64,000 nucleotides of DNA from an uncultured Mediterraneibacter sp. (GCA_944377745.1 CALWFV010000002.1:101276-165275); one strand, 5' to 3'. Shown: positions 44,917 through 54,183, numbered from the stretch's first letter. The notes: generated by a model from the sequence alone, not told the origin. A program made the numbers and translations.

Positions 44917-44967
44917 ATCATTGTTATGAGTCTAAATGACCAGTTCAGATCGTTAGGAGGTGCAGTC

Positions 44968-45153
44968 ATGGCTAAATGTGCTATTTGCGAAAAGGGTGCT
45001 CACTTTGGGAACAACGTAAGCCACTCTCATAGAAAAACACCAAAAATGTGGAAATCAAATGTGAAGTCCGTCAGAGTAAAGACAGAAGGCGGCTCCAAGA
45101 AAATGTACGTTTGTACATCCTGCTTAAGATCAGGCCTCGTAGAACGTGCGTAA
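44968..45153 (+). CDS. rpmB: 50S ribosomal protein L28
   Basis: L28 is a small protein of the large ribosomal subunit. The 61-residue product has the family start AKCAICEKGAHFGNNVSHSH and the zinc-type Cys pairs (C4-x2-C7 and C-x2-C in VCTSCLRSG). AGGAGGTGCAGTC precedes the ATG at 44968; the in-frame ATG at 44926 is too far upstream and lies before that site. Single-gene transcript with its own promoter and a strong terminator. Confidence 0.98.
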   Translation: MAKCAICEKGAHFGNNVSHSHRKTPKMWKSNVKSVRVKTEGGSKKMYVCTSCLRSGLVERA

Positions 45154-45155
45154 TA

Positions 45156-45292
45156 GTTTGAACCTGCAAAAGAATGAAAAAGAGATTGATGTAAGCTTGC
45201 TTATGATCAATCTCTTTTTTATTCTTTTATAGGGCGAACGCCCGGTCAGCGAGATGCAGCGCAGCGGAATCGAGCTGACCGCAGGTTCAAAC
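45156..45292. repeat. 137-base structured element flanked by 12-base inverted repeats, enclosing the rpmB terminator
   Basis: GTTTGAACCTGC (45156-45167) and GCAGGTTCAAAC (45281-45292) are perfect inverted copies. Nested inside are the rpmB terminator (45177-45219), a GGGCG-AA-CGCCC hairpin (45232-45243) and GGTCAGC/GCTGACC (45244-45250, 45274-45280). The nesting suggests an inserted mobile palindromic repeat or a long structured 3' end. Confidence 0.65.
45177..45220. terminator. Terminator of rpmB
   Basis: AAAAAGAGATTGAT (45177-45190) pairs perfectly with ATCAATCTCTTTTT (45206-45219), with an inner TAAGC/GCTTA stem. The run of T's follows on the plus strand and the A-run allows activity in both directions. 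Confidence 0.92.
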
Positions 45293-45309
45293 GGACGCCG
45301 CCACTTTTA

Positions 45310-45447
45310 CTAACAGCAGAACAGCCGATACCCCGCCAGCAGCAGCACCACCAGTATGATCACGCCCCAGACAAGATTTGGAAGCAGCATCATGATGAAC
45401 ATTCCCAGCGCCATGCAGAACAGCGCAAATCCCAGTACCTTTTTCAT
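45310..45447 (-). CDS. 45-residue membrane microprotein
   Basis: A short gene lies downstream of ytfJ. It starts at an ATG at 45447 (product MKKVLGFALFCMALGMFIMM...) behind GGGAGCGGCAGA and ends with TAG at 45310-45312. The product has two hydrophobic stretches (about 4-22 and 26-41) joined by LPNLVWG, and ends in a Cys pair. It lies 52 bases after ytfJ in the same direction, so it is probably co-transcribed. Ribosome binding site, good hydrophobic pattern and operon position support it; I know no function. It is too small for usual ORF length cut-offs. Confidence 0.7.
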   Translation of the reverse strand: MKKVLGFALFCMALGMFIMMLLPNLVWGVIILVVLLLAGYRLFCC

Positions 45448-45499
45448 TCTGCCGCTCCCGACATTTCTCTTACCACATTCTATGCTTTTGTTCTTCCGA

Positions 45500-45895
45500 T
45501 TATGAATCTTCCTCTGAATCGAGAATATCCATTACCTCTTTCTCCGTCATACGCTCTTCCTTATCCGATGTAAAACGGTCGACTACATCAGGGATCATAT
45601 CAAGTATCTTTGTGATCGTATCCTGATTTTTGATATTTACGAGCTTCGTCCTTCCGTCCTGGATCACGATCACGGCGCTGGGCGAAATCTTTCCTCCCAT
45701 GCCGCCCATCCCTTTTTCTTTTTTCTCCGCGTTAAATGCTCCTGCTCCAATTCCAAAAGACACGTCCACAAGAGGAAGAATGATCGTCCCATTAATATGG
45801 ATCGCCTCTCCTACTACTGTTTTTGATGTTACGACACTGTCCATCCCCTCAAAGAGCGCCTCTACCGTCGCTTTAAAGTTATTTCCGTCAGCCAT
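45500..45895 (-). CDS. ytfJ: YtfJ/GerW family sporulation protein
   Basis: YtfJ (GerW) is a forespore-made protein tied to spore germination in Bacillus. The 131-residue protein has the family core (ALFEGMDSVVTSKTVVGEAI, IILPLVDVSFGIGAGAF) and a Gly/Met-rich loop GMGGMGGKISPSAV. No signal peptide. The partner gene upstream is a DUF2953 (YtfI-like) gene, the same pair as in Bacillus. The ATG follows AGAGGAGGATTAG. Confidence 0.93.
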   Translation of the reverse strand: MADGNNFKATVEALFEGMDSVVTSKTVVGEAIHINGTIILPLVDVSFGIGAGAFNAEKKEKGMGGMGGKISPSAVIVIQDGRTKLVNIKNQDTITKILDMIPDVVDRFTSDKEERMTEKEVMDILDSEEDS

Positions 45896-45919
45896 TTTCT
45901 AATCCTCCTCTTATGATCG

Positions 45920-46936
45920 CTATAGTTTAAATTTCCGGATATGCCGGTATGTTGTCCTTACATTCTTATCCCAGATCAGATTCCATGCGATAAACAGCAC
46001 ATATATGATCCGGAAATTCCCTTCGATACAGACGTGCCCTTTTAAAATCCTCCGTTCAAAATCCGGCTGCATTTCTGTGTACTCCCCGATCATCGGATAG
46101 ATCATGCTGATTCCTGCCAGAATATATCCGGTATACTCCGGGTTCCTGCATCCGAATTCGATATGAACATTCATTTTCTTTGGCCGGAGAAAACGGAAAA
46201 ATCTTTTCAGTTCATGCATCGCACGAAAAAAAGCTTTCCTGTGCATCTCATTTTCAACAAACGCTTTCAGCCGGTTCTTTTTCTTTCCCAATGACTTTAT
46301 TTTATCACAGAAGCTTCGAAATGTATATTTTATCCGTTTTGCATATTTTTCAAAACGGTCTGAGAAAGATTGTTTTTTTGCCTGTTTTTTCGATATCTCC
46401 TTTTCTCGTATCCGATACCCTTTTCGGGCAGTCTTTCGGCGCTTCTCCTCCGTGTCCGCAGGCGAATCAGGGCTATGATCTTTCTCGGAAATCTGCACTG
46501 TCATCTCCGGGGTATGATCTGCCGGATTTTGGCAGCTTTCGTCCTCATTCCGGCTCCCCTGTGATTTCTCTACTTCTTTCACACTCCGGTTTTCCTGCAG
46601 CGCCGTCTCATCTTCCACACTGCTTTTTTCTTCCGGTTTCTCCTCCTCTTTTTTATCCGGTGCTTCAGCTTCCGCGCCCCCCATACTCTTCCAGGCCGCC
46701 CGCAGCTTCCAGTTCGTCTCCCCGCCCTGATATATCACTTCTCCTGCGATCAGATGAAAGAGCCAGTGAAATCGAAGCTGCCCGGAAAGTGTCTCCGGGT
46801 CTCCCTGGCAGGATACTTCTCCTCTGTATTTCAGCGGGCAAATGGAGATCATCAGGAAAAGCAGAAGGACCAGTCCAAGAAGGATAAGGAGCAGGATCCC
46901 GATGATCTTTAACATTAAAAGAAGTATATGTAACAT
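45920..46936 (-). CDS. DUF2953 membrane protein (YtfI-like)
   Basis: The 338-residue protein has an N-terminal membrane helix (about 8-31, LKIIGILLLILLGLVLLLFL), then a beta-rich region (KYRGEVSCQGDPETLSGQLRFHWLFHLIAGEV), a very charged Glu/Lys/Ser-rich linker (about 85-195) and a C-terminal family domain (FRFLRPKKMNVHIEFGCRNPEYTGYIL). Function unknown; the constant link with ytfJ suggests a role in sporulation. It is preceded by a hypothetical gene with a five-base gap. Confidence 0.88.
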   Translation of the reverse strand: MLHILLLMLKIIGILLLILLGLVLLLFLMISICPLKYRGEVSCQGDPETLSGQLRFHWLFHLIAGEVIYQGGETNWKLRAAWKSMGGAEAEAPDKKEEEKPEEKSSVEDETALQENRSVKEVEKSQGSRNEDESCQNPADHTPEMTVQISEKDHSPDSPADTEEKRRKTARKGYRIREKEISKKQAKKQSFSDRFEKYAKRIKYTFRSFCDKIKSLGKKKNRLKAFVENEMHRKAFFRAMHELKRFFRFLRPKKMNVHIEFGCRNPEYTGYILAGISMIYPMIGEYTEMQPDFERRILKGHVCIEGNFRIIYVLFIAWNLIWDKNVRTTYRHIRKFKL

Positions 46937-46941
46937 CAGTA

Positions 46942-47286
46942 TTACCTTCCTGTTCTTTCATATTCATCCTGGCGCGCGAGAAGATACCGGCGGATCTGCG
47001 TCTCCCCTGTTTTGCGGAACACATCGTCCGTGATGCGTTCCACCATATACACCGCGTCCATATATCCATCAGCGATTCCCACGACAAACAGTTCCTTTTT
47101 TTCAAAAAAACGCTGTTTCAGGAGCGTACTGGAATAAAATTCCAGGTTGTTCTGCTCCCCTCCCGCAAGAGTAATGATATACACTCCGGGCTGCAGTCTG
47201 TTTTCCTTTAATTTTTTCATGATCTTTCTTTTTTTATTCATCCAGGTTTCACTGACATAGAGATCATGATAAAACTTTACCTGCAT
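46942..47286 (-). CDS. Conserved hypothetical protein, cytoplasmic
   Basis: The 114-residue basic protein has no membrane segment or signal peptide. It starts MQVKFYHDLYVSETWMNKKRK and has a central hydrophobic beta-type stretch (PGVYIITLAGGEQNNLEFYSS, FVVGIADGYMDAVYMV) and a charged helical end. I do not recognise the family. It lies between the PBP gene and the DUF2953 gene on the same strand, so it may be part of that transcript. Confidence 0.75.
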   Translation of the reverse strand: MQVKFYHDLYVSETWMNKKRKIMKKLKENRLQPGVYIITLAGGEQNNLEFYSSTLLKQRFFEKKELFVVGIADGYMDAVYMVERITDDVFRKTGETQIRRYLLARQDEYERTGR

Positions 47287-47301
47287 ATTCGCTCATCCCC
47301 G

Positions 47302-48789
47302 TCAATCATAATATGAATCAAGGATCTGTCTCGCTATGGACACAGCCTTTCCACTGGCACTTCCGTCTGAACCTTCTGTGATCACACTGATGACCAGTTC
47401 TGGATTGTCTACGTTTGTAAATCCCATAAACCAGGAGTGAGTCTTCTCTCCATCCGACATGCTGTACTCAGCAGTACCGGTCTTCCCTGCCGCACTGTAG
47501 GAGGCGCCGCTCAGAACCGAACCGGTCCCCTCTTCCACGACCGCAGCCATATACTCCTTCAGCTGTGCCGCTTCATCCGACGTCATAAGGCGCCGGTAGC
47601 TTTTCGGCACGTTCCTCCTGATCTCTGTTCCCGTATAATTGGTGACGCTGTCCACCAGATAAGGTTCCATCAGTGTCCCCCCGTTTGCGATCGCCTGGGT
47701 GATCAAAGCCATATGGTAGGGGCTTACCGTCGTCTTTCCCTGGCCCATCGCCGTCATCATGATCTCCGCTTCACCGGAATCCGATGTCAGCGCGAAAGAA
47801 CTTTTCGTATATCCGAGTACAGACGGAAGATCACTGTTGAAAAGAAGATCCTCTGCCGTATCTCTGTACCCGTCTATATCGAGCAGTGTACCGATGTTTG
47901 CAAAAGATGAGTTACAGGAATTGGCGATCGAAGACCTGAGATCCTCATATCCGTGAGCCGTCCCGTCAAAGCAATGGATCGTCGTATCCCCTGTCGTGAT
48001 CTCTCCGATACAGTCATAGGTATAATTGCCATAATTGCTGTTCTGTCTCATAAATGCCAGCGTCGTCACGATTTTGAATGTAGATCCGGGCGCATAGGAC
48101 CCCTGTGTCGCTCTGTTCAGAAGAGGACTGTTGTCTTCATCCGAGTTCAGGGTGGACCAGTCACTGAGGATTGTGTTCGGATTATAGTCCGGCTTCGATA
48201 CCATGGACAGGATCTTTCCTGTGCTCGCCTCCATCACGACCACAGCTCCCCGGTTATCTCCCAGCGCGTCATAGGACGCCTGCTGAAGTTCCGCATCAAG
48301 TGTCGTCACGACAGTATCCCCCCGGTTCTTTGAATCTGTAAACTGATTCTGCAGCTTTTCAAGGAAAAACGCGTTGGATGTGAGAAGCTCAAAGTTCTCA
48401 ACAGACTCCAGCCCCGTATTTCCAAGGTCAGAATCACTGTATCCAACTACATGTGAGAATACATTCCCATATGGATAGGATCTTGTCTCGGATCCGTCAT
48501 CTCCCACCGTGGTCGTTGCAAGGACGTTCCCGTTTCTGTCCACAATGTCCCCCCGGACTACGGTCTCCGCAAAGGAATCCTGCCTCTGGTTATACGGGCT
48601 GTTTACGACGGTGCGCGCCCGCACCACAGTGAAATATATGACATAAGCGATCAGGGCGATAAAAAGAATAACAAAGAAGTAGGTCACCCTAGCGAACTCT
48701 TTGTTTCCTGCGCGTTCTTTGTTTTGGGACTTCCTCGAACCTCGGTCTTGTCTTTGCTGTGTTCTTTCTGTTCGTCTTTCTCGGCTCAT
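47302..48789 (-). CDS. Penicillin-binding protein (class B transpeptidase)
   Basis: Cell-wall transpeptidase partner of the adjacent SEDS protein. The 495-residue protein has a basic cytoplasmic N-terminus (1-35), one membrane helix (about 36-57), a PBP dimer-like region and the transpeptidase domain with active-site Ser236 in SYAPGSTFKI, S291-C-N293 and K435-T-G437. It is a short class B enzyme. It overlaps the end of the ftsW/rodA-like gene by 101 bases. Whether it serves division, elongation or sporulation cannot be told. Confidence 0.93.
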   Translation of the reverse strand: MSRERRTERTQQRQDRGSRKSQNKERAGNKEFARVTYFFVILFIALIAYVIYFTVVRARTVVNSPYNQRQDSFAETVVRGDIVDRNGNVLATTTVGDDGSETRSYPYGNVFSHVVGYSDSDLGNTGLESVENFELLTSNAFFLEKLQNQFTDSKNRGDTVVTTLDAELQQASYDALGDNRGAVVVMEASTGKILSMVSKPDYNPNTILSDWSTLNSDEDNSPLLNRATQGSYAPGSTFKIVTTLAFMRQNSNYGNYTYDCIGEITTGDTTIHCFDGTAHGYEDLRSSIANSCNSSFANIGTLLDIDGYRDTAEDLLFNSDLPSVLGYTKSSFALTSDSGEAEIMMTAMGQGKTTVSPYHMALITQAIANGGTLMEPYLVDSVTNYTGTEIRRNVPKSYRRLMTSDEAAQLKEYMAAVVEEGTGSVLSGASYSAAGKTGTAEYSMSDGEKTHSWFMGFTNVDNPELVISVITEGSDGSASGKAVSIARQILDSYYD

Positions 48790-50149
48790 TTCTCAACTCT
48801 CTCTCTCTTTTTCTTTCAATCCGCTCTTCCTCTTCGTCCTCACGGATAATATACAGCCCCTGAATGATCCCGAACATGATCATGGTACTCAGAAGAGAGC
48901 TTCCTCCGTAACTTACAAGAGGCAGTGTCACTCCGGTGGAAGGGATGAACTTTGTCACGCCTCCAATCTGAAGAAACACCTGAAAGATATAACATGTGCC
49001 TAATCCCAGCGCGATCAGTTTATAGAACGGATCCCGCAGTTCCATTGCGATGTTGAGGAACATCACATAACAACTCACACAGATCAGGATGAGGCAGAGT
49101 GCGTAGATCACCCCCATCTCCTCTGTGATCGCAGAAAATATAAAATCCGTCTCCGCAACCGGTATCATGTCCGGCTGTCCCTGGAACAGTCCGGTCCCGA
49201 ACCAGCTCCCGGTCCCGATCGCAAAGAGGGACTGCGCCAGCTGATATCCTCCTCCGCTGTAGGCGGCAAACGGATCCTGCCACGCCTGTACTCTCACCTG
49301 GATGTGGGAGAACAGATGGTACCCTATAACAGCCGCGAGCACCCCTGCCGCGATTCCCGCCAGTGCGTACAGCGGCTGTCTCGTGGCCACATAGAGCATG
49401 ATCAGATACACCACAAAGAAGATCAGCGCCGCACCCAGATCCGTGGACAGCACAAGGATCAGTACATGTCCCGCCGCAACCGCTGTAGTAACGACTATGT
49501 TTTTAAATTCCACAGACTTCTTCAGGCTGGATGCCACAAAAAAAACAAAAAGGATCTTTACAAACTCCGAAGGCTGTATACTGATCGGTCCCAGATCAAA
49601 GCTGAGCTTCGCACCGCCGGATGAAACCGCAAAGACAGCGACGATCAGAAGCGCCGCGCCGCCCACTCCGGCGTAGATATATGTCCAGTTTTCCAGAACT
49701 TTCAATTTCCGGATCAGGACCGGCACAGTCAGGCCGAAAACGATCCCAAGCACGACAAAGATCATCTGTCTGACTGCGCTTCCATAGGGGGACGCATTAT
49801 CAGATGACAGACGGGTGATCATGATCATCCCCGCATTGATCAGCATACACATGTTATTGACGACCAGCCTGGATACATTCGGATAGATCAGATTGTACAG
49901 CAGGATCACTGCCAGGAGCGTCACAGCCAGTGCCGCATAAATAAACATGATCCTGATATCGTCAGCCGCCAGATACATAGCGCCGAAGGCGGCAAACTGC
50001 AGAAGGAACATAAGGACATTCTGCCGGATCAGCACTCTGCGTTCCTCGTCTTCATAATTCCGCGTAAAGATCGAGAAACACGAAAATGTGTAAGCCGCCA
50101 TCAGTATGATGATGATATATTTTGATATTTGAACAACTATATTGACCAC
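48689..50149 (-). CDS. FtsW/RodA/SpoVE family SEDS peptidoglycan polymerase
   Basis: SEDS proteins polymerise lipid II into glycan strands with a class B PBP. The 486-residue protein has about ten to twelve membrane helices; conserved SEDS segments include LGPISIQPSEFVKILFVFF, LSTDLGAALIFFVVYL, PDMIPVAETDFIFSAITEEMG and the C-terminal PLVSYGGSSLLSTM. It has a long N-terminal block of four extra helices and a polybasic tail of about 50 residues read in a different frame from the PBP start. Confidence 0.95.
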   Translation of the reverse strand: MVNIVVQISKYIIIILMAAYTFSCFSIFTRNYEDEERRVLIRQNVLMFLLQFAAFGAMYLAADDIRIMFIYAALAVTLLAVILLYNLIYPNVSRLVVNNMCMLINAGMIMITRLSSDNASPYGSAVRQMIFVVLGIVFGLTVPVLIRKLKVLENWTYIYAGVGGAALLIVAVFAVSSGGAKLSFDLGPISIQPSEFVKILFVFFVASSLKKSVEFKNIVVTTAVAAGHVLILVLSTDLGAALIFFVVYLIMLYVATRQPLYALAGIAAGVLAAVIGYHLFSHIQVRVQAWQDPFAAYSGGGYQLAQSLFAIGTGSWFGTGLFQGQPDMIPVAETDFIFSAITEEMGVIYALCLILICVSCYVMFLNIAMELRDPFYKLIALGLGTCYIFQVFLQIGGVTKFIPSTGVTLPLVSYGGSSLLSTMIMFGIIQGLYIIREDEEEERIERKRERELRNEPRKTNRKNTAKTRPRFEEVPKQRTRRKQRVR

Positions 50150-50162
50150 TTATTCACCTGCT

Positions 50163-52580
50163 TTATATAATTCCTCTTTTAAAGTGTCCCTGAGTGTATT
50201 CCGGGATCAGATCCTTTGATCTTCCTTCTCCTGAAAACACGCTGCACAGTCCACTCAGAAGTTCCTTTGTCTCCTTCCCGCTCTCTGTACTGAACTGGAA
50301 CCTCAGAGATGCCGGAGCGAGTTTTTTGATCTGCTTCATCTGATTTCCAAGGAAAAGAGGATCTGAGTTATAAATGATATTGTAGCAGAACTGACAGCAG
50401 TTCTCCACCTTAAATTTCTTTTTATATCTGTCGGTCAGCACAGTAACGCCCGGCTTTCCTTCACAGCCGGAAGCCGTCTTTCTGACACACTGCGCCGAAA
50501 TCATAACGGGAAGATATCCATACACAGGAAGTTCACATCCTTCCAGCCCCAGCGCTCCAAGTTCTCTCTCATTCAGTTCCAGAGGAGCGGTAAAACGGAC
50601 GTCTCCTTTCTTCTTCCAGAACGCTTTGGCATACTGGTTGAACACATATAGATTATGGTCTAAGATGACCGTTTTGTCAAATCGCATTTCTCTCAGAAAC
50701 TGAAAGCTCTCATAATTCCGGATCAGGAACCCGTCCGCCGGGAACTCCCTCAAATCCTCTTCCTCCTCTTCCAGGAATGCTTCTGTTTCCTCCCGGAAAA
50801 TATGGGGAAGGGCCGGCATTACCTGAACGCCCAGTGCCCTTATTGACTCAACGCAGTTCCTGACCTCAGGATCACTGAAAAATGCTCCGCTCATCCTGCA
50901 TTCCGGATACACGTTCCTGATTTCCATTTCAGGATGACTGGATAGAAAGTTCCGAACCGCCCTGAGCTGTTCCTTTGTTGAGACAAGCACAGAGAAAGGG
51001 ATCGGATCTGTGCGCTCCTGATTTCTTTCTTTTTCAGGATTCTGACAGGCATCATCCGTCTCTTCTATGCCGGTCTTCCGCCTTCCCTTATCGAGGACAG
51101 ATTCCTTAAGTCCTTCAAATGCAGTTCTTCTGAGAGACTTTAACTGCTGAACGGGCAGAAAGATATTCTCCCCCATTACGATGTCCAGGTCTCCAAAACA
51201 GAATTCCGAATTTCCTGTCTTTCGGATCTGCTTTGATGCTTCCTCTTCCGTCAGAGGACGGCTCTGCGCAGCCTGCACCGTCTCGCCCGACTCTGCTGTA
51301 AATGCAGCATCCCCGCAGCTGACTGTCAGATAAGCCGGCGCGCCCTCACATAAGGTAAGGATCCCCTTTACTTTGACCTGTCTCATCTCACCCAGATATT
51401 TATCCCGGACATCCCGGATGAGCTGTTCATTCCGGATCCTGCTGAAGATATTCCCCTTAGGAAAGGCGGCATTCTTCTGTACGAGAAATGTAAGAGACTC
51501 TCCTTTTTTTACCGACTTGCCCAGCGTATAATTGTTCTTTCCGCCTCCGGTTTCGAGAACATCCCCCTTATTCAGGTTTATCAGTGCAGTCCCTCTGATC
51601 ACCCTGCCCTGCCGGCCCGTCATGCGCACCGCAGGAACACCGGCGTGATTGGGCCTGTCCAGAGCGAGCATATCCCGTCCGTTATGTTCCTTATAATATC
51701 CGGTATGAGAGCCGCCGCGATTATAGAGATCCATCAGCATTTCTCTGTCTTCAGGAGACACACGGAATCTTTCTTTTCCATTTTTTTGATACAGATCTGT
51801 ATATTTTCTGTACATTGAGGTGACAGCGGCAACATATTCCGGGCTTTTCATCCTTCCCTCGATCTTGAATGAGTCGATCCCAGCCCCGATCATCTCCGGA
51901 ATCAGTTCCAGCGTACAGATATCCTTCAGACTCAGAAAATATCTTTTCTCTCCGTCCACAGTATACGGAAGCCTGCAGGGCTGGGCACACTGTCCCCGGT
52001 TTCCGCTCCTCCCGCCGATCATACTGCTCAGAAGACACTGTCCCGAATAACAGTAGCAGAGCGCTCCGTGCACGAAGCACTCGATCTCAAGCCCGGTCTC
52101 CTCCCGTATCTTCCGCACTTCCTGAAGCGACAGCTCCCTCGCCGGCACCACCCGCGACACGCCCTGTTCCTCCAGAAACTTTGCTCCCTGCGCATGGGTG
52201 ATCGTCATCTGGGTGCTGGCGTGGATATCCATCCCGGGAAAATATCTTTTCACAAAGTCAAATATGCCCGCGTCCTGAACGATAACAGCGTCAAGCCCTG
52301 CCTCATAAAGCGGCGCAAGATAGTCGTACAGCTCTGTGATCTCATTCTCCTTCAGAAGCGTGTTCACTGTCAGATAAAATCTGCATCCGTGAAGATGAGC
52401 CTCCCTGATCGCGCGCAGGAGTTCTTCCTCTGAAAAGTTGTCCGCGTATGCCCTGGCGCCGAATCTGGGGCCGCCCGCATAAACTGCGTCCGCGCCGGCA
52501 TTCACCGCCGCCCGAAAGCAGTCGCAGGATCCTGCCGGCGCAAGGATTTCTATCTTTCTGTGTAAGTTTTCTCTGTCCAT
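50163..52580 (-). CDS. U32 family peptidase (DUF3656-containing)
   Basis: Predicted peptidase or RlhA/TrhP-like RNA modification protein of the U32 family. The 805-residue protein has the N-terminal U32 core (EILAPAGSCDCFRAAVNAGADAVYAGG; VHGALCYCYSGQCLLSSMIGGRSGNRGQCAQPCRLPY with a Cys cluster near residues 170-200) and a C-terminal half typical of the DUF3656 forms. Two further Cys-rich spots (CVRKTASGC, ENCCQFCYN) suggest a metal or iron-sulfur site. The true reaction is unsettled for this branch. Confidence 0.9.
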   Translation of the reverse strand: MDRENLHRKIEILAPAGSCDCFRAAVNAGADAVYAGGPRFGARAYADNFSEEELLRAIREAHLHGCRFYLTVNTLLKENEITELYDYLAPLYEAGLDAVIVQDAGIFDFVKRYFPGMDIHASTQMTITHAQGAKFLEEQGVSRVVPARELSLQEVRKIREETGLEIECFVHGALCYCYSGQCLLSSMIGGRSGNRGQCAQPCRLPYTVDGEKRYFLSLKDICTLELIPEMIGAGIDSFKIEGRMKSPEYVAAVTSMYRKYTDLYQKNGKERFRVSPEDREMLMDLYNRGGSHTGYYKEHNGRDMLALDRPNHAGVPAVRMTGRQGRVIRGTALINLNKGDVLETGGGKNNYTLGKSVKKGESLTFLVQKNAAFPKGNIFSRIRNEQLIRDVRDKYLGEMRQVKVKGILTLCEGAPAYLTVSCGDAAFTAESGETVQAAQSRPLTEEEASKQIRKTGNSEFCFGDLDIVMGENIFLPVQQLKSLRRTAFEGLKESVLDKGRRKTGIEETDDACQNPEKERNQERTDPIPFSVLVSTKEQLRAVRNFLSSHPEMEIRNVYPECRMSGAFFSDPEVRNCVESIRALGVQVMPALPHIFREETEAFLEEEEEDLREFPADGFLIRNYESFQFLREMRFDKTVILDHNLYVFNQYAKAFWKKKGDVRFTAPLELNERELGALGLEGCELPVYGYLPVMISAQCVRKTASGCEGKPGVTVLTDRYKKKFKVENCCQFCYNIIYNSDPLFLGNQMKQIKKLAPASLRFQFSTESGKETKELLSGLCSVFSGEGRSKDLIPEYTQGHFKRGII

Positions 52581-52613
52581 ATTCCTGATTTCCGTTTCTG
52601 TTCTGTTAATGAA

Positions 52614-52641
52614 ATAGGCTGTCGTTTCTGACAGCCTATCT
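52614..52641 (-). terminator. Hairpin after zapA, probable terminator
   Basis: ATAGGCTGTC (52614-52623) and GACAGCCTAT (52630-52639) are perfect inverted copies with a six-base loop; the following minus-strand T-run is short (TTTC). It lies directly after the zapA stop codon. Confidence 0.6.
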
Positions 52642-52642
52642 T

Positions 52643-53053
52643 TTACCTTCTCCGGTTTTTCATCTCTGTTTCCAGCTTTACAATCTGCATCTGGAGGTCG
52701 TTGTTCTCCTCCTTCATCTTCGCCAGCTCTTTCTCCGCATTCTCCAGTTTGATCTGCGCGGAGATCAGGTCGTGTTTCAGATCGTACATTTCCTTGTCCT
52801 TCATCTCAATATCATTTTCAAGGGAGTCTCCCTGTTTCTTCGCTTTAAAATAGTCATCCGCAATATTCAGAGCAAGAAGGACATTTCGGGTATCCGCGCT
52901 CTGCTTCCGATACCCCTCACTGTTTGCACACTCTGTTATCTTATGGTTCAGATAGGAAGATACTTTCTGCAGATATTCTTCTCCCTCGAAGCCGCTGAGA
53001 GTGTACACTTTTCCCCCGATCAATACTTCCGTATAATGTTTTGCCGAACTCAT
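52643..53053 (-). CDS. zapA: Cell division protein ZapA
   Basis: ZapA bundles FtsZ filaments at the Z-ring. The 136-residue protein has the ZapA head (TEVLIGGKVYTLSGFEGEEYLQKVSSYLNHKITE, about 8-40; DTRNVLLALNIADDYFKAK) and a C-terminal coiled coil (about 80-136, ELAKMKEENNDLQMQIVKLETEM) longer than in short ZapA proteins. The ATG follows ACGAGGAGGATG. Confidence 0.9.
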   Translation of the reverse strand: MSSAKHYTEVLIGGKVYTLSGFEGEEYLQKVSSYLNHKITECANSEGYRKQSADTRNVLLALNIADDYFKAKKQGDSLENDIEMKDKEMYDLKHDLISAQIKLENAEKELAKMKEENNDLQMQIVKLETEMKNRRR

Positions 53054-53142
53054 AGCATCCTCCTCGTGTTTCCTAAAAGTTATTATAAACTATTTACCAG
53101 CAAAAACCAACTGTTTTTTAGTGAAGTTTGGCAAAGCCTGGA

Positions 53143-54150
53143 TCAAAGGGGCGACGGTATTCCCAGATGTCCGTAGGCGCGCTCTGTCACGATACGTCCT
53201 CTCGGCGTTCTCTGGATAAATCCATTCTGGAGAAGGTAAGGTTCATACACGTCCTCGAGTGTGCCGGCGTCCTCCGACAGGGCCGCCGCAAGTGTATCCA
53301 GTCCAACAGGACCTCCCTGGAATTTCTCGATCATGGTCAGCAGGATCATGCGGTCATTGTGATCCAGACCGTACTTGTCCACATCCAGAAGATCCAGCGC
53401 ATAGTCCGCCACCTGGCGGGTGATCCTTCCGTCATACTTTACCTGAGCGAAATCCCGCACCCGCTTCAGCAGACGGTTTGCCAGCCGGGGAGTCCCTCTG
53501 GACCTTCTGGCGAGTTCCAGAGCCCCCTCCTCCTCAATCTCTACACCGAGCACTCTCGCGGAGCGCAGGATAATAGTCTTGAGCTCCTCATTGGTATAAA
53601 ATTCAAGCCGGTCCACCACGCCGAACCGATCCCTCAGCGGAGCCGTCAGCATCCCAACTCTTGTCGTTGCCCCCACCAGCGTAAACTGAGGCAGGTTCAG
53701 CCGGATCGAGCGGGCGCTGGCTCCTTTTCCGATCATGATATCGATAGCGTAATCCTCCATCGCCGGATAGAGCACTTCTTCCACCTGACGGTTCAGGCGA
53801 TGGATCTCATCCACAAAGAGCACGTCGTTCTCCTGAAGACTGTTCAGGATCGCGGCGATCTCACCGGGCTTTTCGATCGCCGGTCCGGAAGTCACCTTCA
53901 GATTGACTCCCATCTCATTTGCGATAATCCCCGCAAGGGTCGTTTTCCCCAGGCCGGGCGGTCCGTAAAAGAGCACGTGATCCAGCGCCTCCCCTCTCGC
54001 TTTTGCCGCCTCGATGTACACTTTCAGCGTCTTCTTCGCCTTCTCCTGCCCAATATAGTCGTCCAGAGTCTGAGGCCGGAGCTGTCCCTCAATCTTGATG
54101 TCTTCCTCCAGATTTTCCGTCGTTATGATTCTCTTTCCCACCACGTTCAC
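53143..54150 (-). CDS. ruvB: Holliday junction branch migration ATPase RuvB
   Basis: RuvB is the hexameric motor that drives branch migration with RuvA. The 335-residue protein has [19 protein letters not shown], Walker [14 protein letters not shown] (about 62-74), Walker [11 protein letters not shown], the sensor loop [18 protein letters not shown] and the C-terminal winged helix with [19 protein letters not shown]. The start is a GTG at 54150; a GTG at 54144 is equally possible behind GGAAGG. It follows ruvA by 33 bases. Confidence 0.98.
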   Translation of the reverse strand: MNVVGKRIITTENLEEDIKIEGQLRPQTLDDYIGQEKAKKTLKVYIEAAKARGEALDHVLFYGPPGLGKTTLAGIIANEMGVNLKVTSGPAIEKPGEIAAILNSLQENDVLFVDEIHRLNRQVEEVLYPAMEDYAIDIMIGKGASARSIRLNLPQFTLVGATTRVGMLTAPLRDRFGVVDRLEFYTNEELKTIILRSARVLGVEIEEEGALELARRSRGTPRLANRLLKRVRDFAQVKYDGRITRQVADYALDLLDVDKYGLDHNDRMILLTMIEKFQGGPVGLDTLAAALSEDAGTLEDVYEPYLLQNGFIQRTPRGRIVTERAYGHLGIPSPL

Positions 54151-54183
54151 CTTCCGCTGTATTTCTTTTCCGATTTATGTTGA

